In this document: positions 6,495-7,834 of the stretch, piece by piece
Numbering within the stretch: the first letter of the stretch is position 1
Layout: every line of letters starts with the position of its first letter
From: an uncultured Opitutaceae bacterium
GTDB lineage: Bacteria; Verrucomicrobiota; Verrucomicrobiia; Opitutales; Opitutaceae
NCBI GenBank assembly: GCA_937128785.1
Contig: CAKZMS010000684.1
Location: 1-7,834 of the forward strand
Length of the DNA stretch: 7,834 nucleotides
Direction of reading: 5' to 3'
Position numbers and translations under genes: made by a program
Notes under the pieces: model-generated
Told to the model about the DNA's origin: nothing
Databases searched by the model: none
What the model saw: the letters and a program-made list of their open reading frames with translations, nothing else

Positions 6495-6502
6495 GAGAAG
6501 AG
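6495..6502 (+). promoter_or_regulatory. Ribosome-binding site that decides the start at 6507
   Basis: The purine run GAGAAGAG ends four bases before the ATG at 6507. The alternative in-frame ATG at 6471 has no such site and would put a polar extension ahead of the export signal. Confidence 0.5.
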
Positions 6503-6506
6503 CTGC

Positions 6507-7349
6507 ATGTGGCGATGCATCTTTTCTCTTTTCCCGGCGATGGCATGTTCAGGAGGAGCGGATCCCTTAGACCGGCCCGATTTTGCCGAGTGGACCATGG
6601 TGGAGGAATCTCGGTTTGCCGCTCCCGAAGCGCGGCAAGGCGTCGCGGTCGATGGTGATTTTATATACGTCATCGGGAACGCCGTCATCGGAAAATACGA
6701 CAAGCACACCTTTCAGAAGGTGGGTGAGTGGTCGTCGCCGGAGGACGGCCCCATCATTCACTTCAATGCCGGTTGGGTGCGCGATGGAGAGCTGGTGGTG
6801 GCGCACTCCAATTATCCTGAAGTGCCGATGACGGGCTCCATTGAATGGTTCAAGGTGGATACCTTGGAACCGATTCGGAGCCATAGCTTCGGTCAATACT
6901 TTGGCTCCCTCACGTGGATGGATCGCCGGGCTGGGGCGTGGTTTGCCTGTTTTGCGCACTACAGCAATCGGGCGGCGGAGCCCAATCGCGATCCCACATG
7001 GACGAATCTGGTGCGTTTTGATGAGCAGTGGCGCCGCACGGGTGGGTGGGTATTTCCTCCAGAGCTTTTTGAGCACATCGGCGGAGACTACACGTTGTCG
7101 GGCGGAGCTTTCGGGCCAGATGGATTTCTTTACGTGACCGGTCACGATGACCGGGAATTGCACGTGTTGCAGTTCCCTAAAATGGGTTCGGTGATGGAGT
7201 GGCTGGGCACGATCATGGTGCCGGTCGAGGGCCAGGCATTTGCGTGGGATCCTTCGGACCCGGAACGGTTCTATGGCATCGTCAAGGCCGAGCGGCAGGT
7301 GGTGGTGGCGCGACTTGTCCGACCGGCAAGTGAAGCCGAACTGGAGTGA
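6507..7349 (+). CDS. Secreted (possibly lipoprotein) propeller-like protein of unknown function
   Basis: A 280-residue protein. Residues 1-14 (MWRCIFSLFPAMAC) form a short hydrophobic export signal; C14 after A-M-A could be lipidated, though the lipobox is poor. The mature part has repeated beta-strand segments with Gly/Asp turns: QGVAVDGDFIYVIGN (44-58), FNAGWVRDGELVVAHSNYP (86-104), FGSLTWMDRRAGAWFACFAH (132-151), SGGAFGPDGFLYVTGHDD (198-215) and QAFAWDPSDPERFYGIVK (243-260). This pattern suggests a beta-propeller of about five or six blades, of the kind seen in exported proteins of Verrucomicrobiota, Planctomycetota and Acidobacteriota. Some relatives are labelled 'cycloisomerase', but I see no residues that prove catalysis. 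The conserved-looking HSNYPEVPMT stretch may line a site on one face. It is followed after 152 bases by the receptor gene on the same strand, so it might bind or process the receptor's substrate. Confidence 0.75.
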   Translation: MWRCIFSLFPAMACSGGADPLDRPDFAEWTMVEESRFAAPEARQGVAVDGDFIYVIGNAVIGKYDKHTFQKVGEWSSPEDGPIIHFNAGWVRDGELVVAHSNYPEVPMTGSIEWFKVDTLEPIRSHSFGQYFGSLTWMDRRAGAWFACFAHYSNRAAEPNRDPTWTNLVRFDEQWRRTGGWVFPPELFEHIGGDYTLSGGAFGPDGFLYVTGHDDRELHVLQFPKMGSVMEWLGTIMVPVEGQAFAWDPSDPERFYGIVKAERQVVVARLVRPASEAELE

Positions 7350-7358
7350 AAATTCACT
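7345..7358. repeat. Inverted repeat overlapping the stop codon of the propeller-like gene
   Basis: The arms AGTGAA and TTCACT flank an AA spacer and cover the TGA stop at 7347-7349. It is AT-rich with a 2-nt loop, so it looks more like a protein-binding palindrome than a terminator. It lies about 144 bases before the receptor start. Confidence 0.25.
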
Positions 7359-7412
7359 GTTTCAACCCGGTCACATACCTTGCGTTCGAGTGTCTTTGGG
7401 GCGGCGGAAGAG

Positions 7413-7459
7413 TGACATTGGCAACGAGTCGGTGACGGTCTTCGACGGAGATTGACGGG
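7413..7459 (+). promoter_or_regulatory. Direct repeats phased at 10 bp upstream of the receptor gene
   Basis: TGACGG (7433), CGACGG (7443) and TGACGG (7453) are spaced exactly 10 bases apart. TGACAT at 7413 lies in the same phase, with one degenerate position (7423) between. Repeats on one face of the helix, ending about 43 bases before the receptor ATG, are what a dimeric or oligomeric activator such as an OmpR/PhoB-type response regulator often binds. The regulator itself cannot be named. Confidence 0.35.
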
Positions 7460-7501
7460 GTTCGGGAACTGTCGGCAAAGGAAGGTGGAACCTGACCTCC
7501 C

Positions 7502-7834
7502 ATGAACTTATCTATCTCTTTTTTTAACCGCGCAGGCTGCGCTCTTGGACTCTTTGGAGCGAGCTGCCTGTTTGCCGCCACGGTGTGGGCGGAGTCGATT
7601 TCGGGCGAAGTCCGCGACGCCAACAATAACAGTTATCTCAATGGTGCGATGGTCTCGGTCGAAGGGACCGGTCGTTCCACCTCCACGGATCGCGAGGGTC
7701 GCTACACGTTGCGCGATCTCGCTCCCGGCACCTACACGGTGCGGGTGGACTACCGCGGATATGATTCGATGACCGAGACGATCACCGTCGCAGCCGGGGC
7801 CAAGGCCCGCGCCAACTGCGCGGTCGGTGCCGAG
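7502..7834 (+). CDS. Probable TonB-dependent receptor, N-terminal part (runs off the right edge)
   Basis: An ATG at 7502 opens a frame of 111 codons that stays open to the window edge. Residues 1-30 are a signal peptide (MNLSISFFNR, hydrophobic core, VWA before ES). Residues 32-108 form a carboxypeptidase-like regulatory beta-sandwich, with SGEVRDANN, the S-T-D-x-E-G-R-Y-T-L turn, LAPGTYTVRVDYRGY and the strand ETITVAAG. This domain stands ahead of the plug in many TonB-dependent outer-membrane receptors of Bacteroidota and Verrucomicrobiota, which import glycans or other large ligands. The TonB box, plug and barrel are outside the window, so another exported protein with the same domain is possible. 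A TGA just upstream in frame (7493-7495) fixes the start. A purine-rich AAGGAAGGTGG ends 13 bases before it, which is a long spacing. Confidence 0.8.
   Translation, partial: MNLSISFFNRAGCALGLFGASCLFAATVWAESISGEVRDANNNSYLNGAMVSVEGTGRSTSTDREGRYTLRDLAPGTYTVRVDYRGYDSMTETITVAAGAKARANCAVGAE

Larger units (their letters stand above)
6307..6506. promoter_or_regulatory. Divergent control region between the isomerase-like unit and the propeller-like gene
   Basis: About 200 bases without a convincing gene, flanked by genes pointing away from each other, so promoters for both must lie here. It contains the strong inverted repeat at 6400-6420 and a purine-rich ribosome-binding site at its right end. I see no clear -35/-10 pair. 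Confidence 0.5.

Overview
The window looks like accessory, polymer- and nucleoside-scavenging DNA from a high-GC, Gram-negative bacterium. Verrucomicrobiota, and within it Opitutales/Opitutaceae, is the best guess. The guess rests on the mix of gene families: a secreted beta-helix protein, an Asp-box sialidase, a PhoD-type phosphatase, a Tat-exported TIM-barrel 'isomerase', a small CDGSH protein, and a receptor starting with a carboxypeptidase-like regulatory domain. Planctomycetota is the main alternative. This is inference from gene content, since no rRNA or tRNA is present.

Layout. (1) Positions 1-689, minus: the N-terminal 229 codons of a secreted right-handed beta-helix protein that runs off the left edge. 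(2) Positions 690-1014: a gene-free gap with three short perfect inverted repeats, each with a 5-nt loop. (3) Positions 1015-2151, minus: a secreted sialidase/BNR protein with five Asp boxes. (4) Positions 2152-2297: a divergent promoter gap. (5) Positions 2298-3692, plus: a secreted PhoD-type phosphatase/phosphodiesterase. (6) About 3693-4138, plus: a decayed coding remnant without a good start and with a probable frameshift. (7) Positions 4140-6306, minus: a likely transcription unit in the order Tat-signal sugar isomerase/epimerase-like protein, nucleoside hydrolase, tandem-CDGSH iron-sulfur protein. (8) Positions 6307-6506: a second divergent control region with a strong inverted repeat. 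(9) Positions 6507-7349, plus: a secreted, possibly lipid-anchored, propeller-like protein of unknown function. (10) From 7502 to the right edge, plus: the N-terminus of a probable TonB-dependent receptor, preceded by GACGG-type repeats on a 10-bp period.

How the genes may work together. Nearly every product carries an export signal, so the region points to taking apart external glycans and phosphate esters and importing the products through the outer membrane. The nucleoside hydrolase and the TIM-barrel protein could act on the sugar moiety of nucleosides, but no substrate can be read from sequence. I see no CRISPR array, tRNA, rRNA, insertion sequence or phage gene. I do not see a clearly new multi-gene system. 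The least explained items are the unit containing the CDGSH protein, the propeller-like protein beside the receptor, the phased repeats, the hairpin-rich gap, and the broken remnant.
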